A stretch of 6,705 nucleotides of DNA from DASSUW01 sp035706585 (GTDB lineage Bacteria > Actinomycetota > Thermoleophilia > Solirubrobacterales > Solirubrobacteraceae). Positions 6,148-6,705 of this stretch are shown here, in pieces. Below the pieces are notes generated by a model, which was given only the letters and a program-made list of their open reading frames with translations, ran no database searches and was not told the DNA's origin. Every line of letters begins with the position of its first letter. Position 1 is the stretch's first letter. The stretch is taken from NCBI GenBank assembly GCA_035706585.1, contig DASSUW010000021.1, positions 1 through 6,705 of the forward strand. The letters run 5' to 3'. The translations under genes were made by a program, and so were the position numbers.

Positions 6148-6383
6148 CTGTCGCTCGCGCCTCGACCCCGACGCTCCGTGACACCCTCGTCCGCTCGCGG
6201 CTCAACCACCGCAAAGCGCGCCTCCGACTCGTCCTGACGGCCCTCCGCGACCGCGTGGACGAACTGGAACGCAACGACGCACCGGTCCCGGAGCCGCTCC
6301 TGGCGGCCATCACCGACTTCGAGGCAGAGTTCGCCGCCGTCAGCGAAGGCCTAGCAGTGCTGGCGCGTCGGTCCCTGGCGTGA
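6144..6383 (+). CDS. Small helical hypothetical protein, second of a coupled pair
   Basis: This 79-residue protein is not recognised. It looks like a helical hairpin: a long basic-then-mixed helix from about 10 to 43 (containing LRLVLTALRDRVDELER), a Pro-containing turn (RNDAPVPEP, 43-51) and a second, more acidic helix from about 52 to 77. No Cys, signal peptide or membrane span is present. Codons end in G or C in about 84 percent of cases by hand count, good support for coding. Its ATG overlaps the upstream stop by 4 bp, so translation is probably coupled and the two products may act together. The stop lies 15 bp before the distal attachment repeat, so the gene fills the islet to its edge. 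A small helical DNA-binding or partner-binding protein would fit, but nothing shows which. Confidence 0.65.
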   Translation: MTVARASTPTLRDTLVRSRLNHRKARLRLVLTALRDRVDELERNDAPVPEPLLAAITDFEAEFAAVSEGLAVLARRSLA

Positions 6384-6398
6384 GTACCTGTTCGGGGA

Positions 6399-6422
6399 GT
6401 TCGAAACCCGCCGCGCCCATCA
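6399..6422 (+). repeat. Direct repeat, distal copy (attachment-site core, rpoB side)
   Basis: This is an exact 24-bp copy of 4308-4331, the end of tRNA-Val, in the same orientation. The sequence before it (ACCTGTTCGGGGA) does not match the tRNA, so this is not a truncated second tRNA gene with gradual decay but a sharp core. It lies 15 bp after the second small gene and 3 bp before the rpoB stop codon on the opposite strand. Confidence 0.85.
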
Positions 6423-6425
6423 GCC

Positions 6426-6705
6426 CTACTCGACGTCTTCGATGTTCACGTCGGTCTCGATGTAGCCGGCGTCCGTCTCGTCGTCGTCGTCGGTCTGGCC
6501 CTCTTCGCCCTCTTCGATCTCCGTGTCCGCCGAGTCGTCGTCGGCGGCCCCGTCGGTGGAGCGGACGCCGGAGAGGTCGATGCCGAGTTCCTCGGCGGCG
6601 CGCAGCAGGTCGTCGTCCTCGTCGCCCATCTCGGCGCGCGTGCCCTCGTCGGAGACCACGTTGACGTCCAGCGCCAGCGACTGCATCTCCTTGAGCAGCA
6701 CCTTG
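6426..6705 (-). CDS. rpoB: RNA polymerase beta subunit, C-terminal end (5' part outside window)
   Basis: The frame enters from the right edge as KVLLKEMQSLALDVNVVSDEG, which matches the conserved RpoB C-terminal segment (VLLKELQSL...V in actinobacteria). RAAEELGIDLSG follows, the equivalent of the RAAANLGINLS stretch in mycobacteria. After it comes an extra tail of about 42 residues that is strongly acidic (runs of Asp and Glu, for example IEEGEEGQTDDDDETD) and ends NIEDVE. RpoB is the catalytic-core beta subunit of RNA polymerase in the cytoplasm. In nearly all bacteria rpoC follows within tens of bases. Here the minus strand beyond the stop instead runs into the tRNA-Val fragment and the islet, and no rpoC is seen in the remaining 6.4 kb. 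Confidence 0.9.
   Translation of the reverse strand, partial: KVLLKEMQSLALDVNVVSDEGTRAEMGDEDDDLLRAAEELGIDLSGVRSTDGAADDDSADTEIEEGEEGQTDDDDETDAGYIETDVNIEDVE

Larger units (their letters stand above)
4308..6422. mobile_element. Integrase-less islet inserted at the 3' end of tRNA-Val
   Basis: Two exact 24-bp direct repeats of the tRNA-Val 3' end bound this segment; one repeat plus the unique DNA measures 2091 bp. Inside are a PAS-LuxR regulator (minus) and two coupled small genes (plus). No reading frame resembles a tyrosine or serine recombinase, an excisionase or a replication protein. Either integration used an enzyme supplied in trans or the recombinase has been lost. Recombination between the repeats would restore an intact tRNA gene and place it 5 nt from the rpoB stop codon. 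The first small gene uses more A/T-ending codons (about 30 percent by hand count) than the flippase (about 7 percent in its first 54 codons), and the second is intermediate, which fits acquisition by transfer. The repeats are seen directly; mobility is inferred. Confidence 0.65.

Noticed and set aside
5844..6209. N-terminal extension of the PAS-LuxR gene to a start at 6209 (122 extra residues)
   Set aside because: The extension is Arg/Ser-rich with no domain features, and it overlaps the divergent coupled small genes. The PAS fold begins right after the ATG at 5843.
4332..6398. Terminal inverted repeats or a transposase that would make the islet a transposon
   Set aside because: I compared the two ends and found no inverted repeat, and no frame looks like a transposase.
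6385..6422. A second, degraded tRNA-Val gene
   Set aside because: Only the 24-bp core matches; the preceding bases do not resemble the tRNA anticodon or variable region, so a recombination core explains it better.

Overview
The window is GC-rich DNA with strong G/C at third codon positions, Arg/Ala/Val-rich proteins and a small sortase substrate. Its right edge holds an actinobacterial-type RpoB C-terminus. I infer an Actinomycetota genome, plausibly Thermoleophilia/Solirubrobacterales; the phylum is well supported, the order is a guess from protein style.

Left part (1-1700): the 3' end of an unrecognised plus-strand gene meets a secreted right-handed beta-helix protein tail to tail, with both stop codons inside one CTAG. 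Next comes a minus-strand gene for a tiny LPXTG cell-wall-anchored protein, with its own promoter, Shine-Dalgarno sequence and a hairpin terminator.

Middle part (1701-4266): a two-gene plus-strand operon encodes a family 2 glycosyltransferase and, overlapping it by 20 bp, a polytopic Wzx/PST-type polysaccharide flippase. Together they suggest synthesis and export of a surface glycan. The flippase stop codon lies inside the next gene, a tRNA-Val with anticodon CAC (4257-4328).

Right part (4308-6422): the last 21 nt of the tRNA plus 3 following bases (24 bp) recur exactly and in the same orientation at 6399-6422, 4 bp from the rpoB stop codon (minus strand, 6426). This is the usual footprint of site-specific integration into a tRNA 3' end. 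The repeats enclose about 2.07 kb of unique DNA with no integrase. The cargo is a triple-PAS LuxR-type regulator on the minus strand and, divergently, a pair of unrecognised small genes joined by an ATGA stop/start overlap. I regard this small tRNA-borne islet as the most interesting object in the window. A second oddity is that rpoC does not follow rpoB. Removing the islet on paper still leaves rpoB running into tRNA-Val, so the usual rpoBC pairing is broken here or the contig is chimeric.
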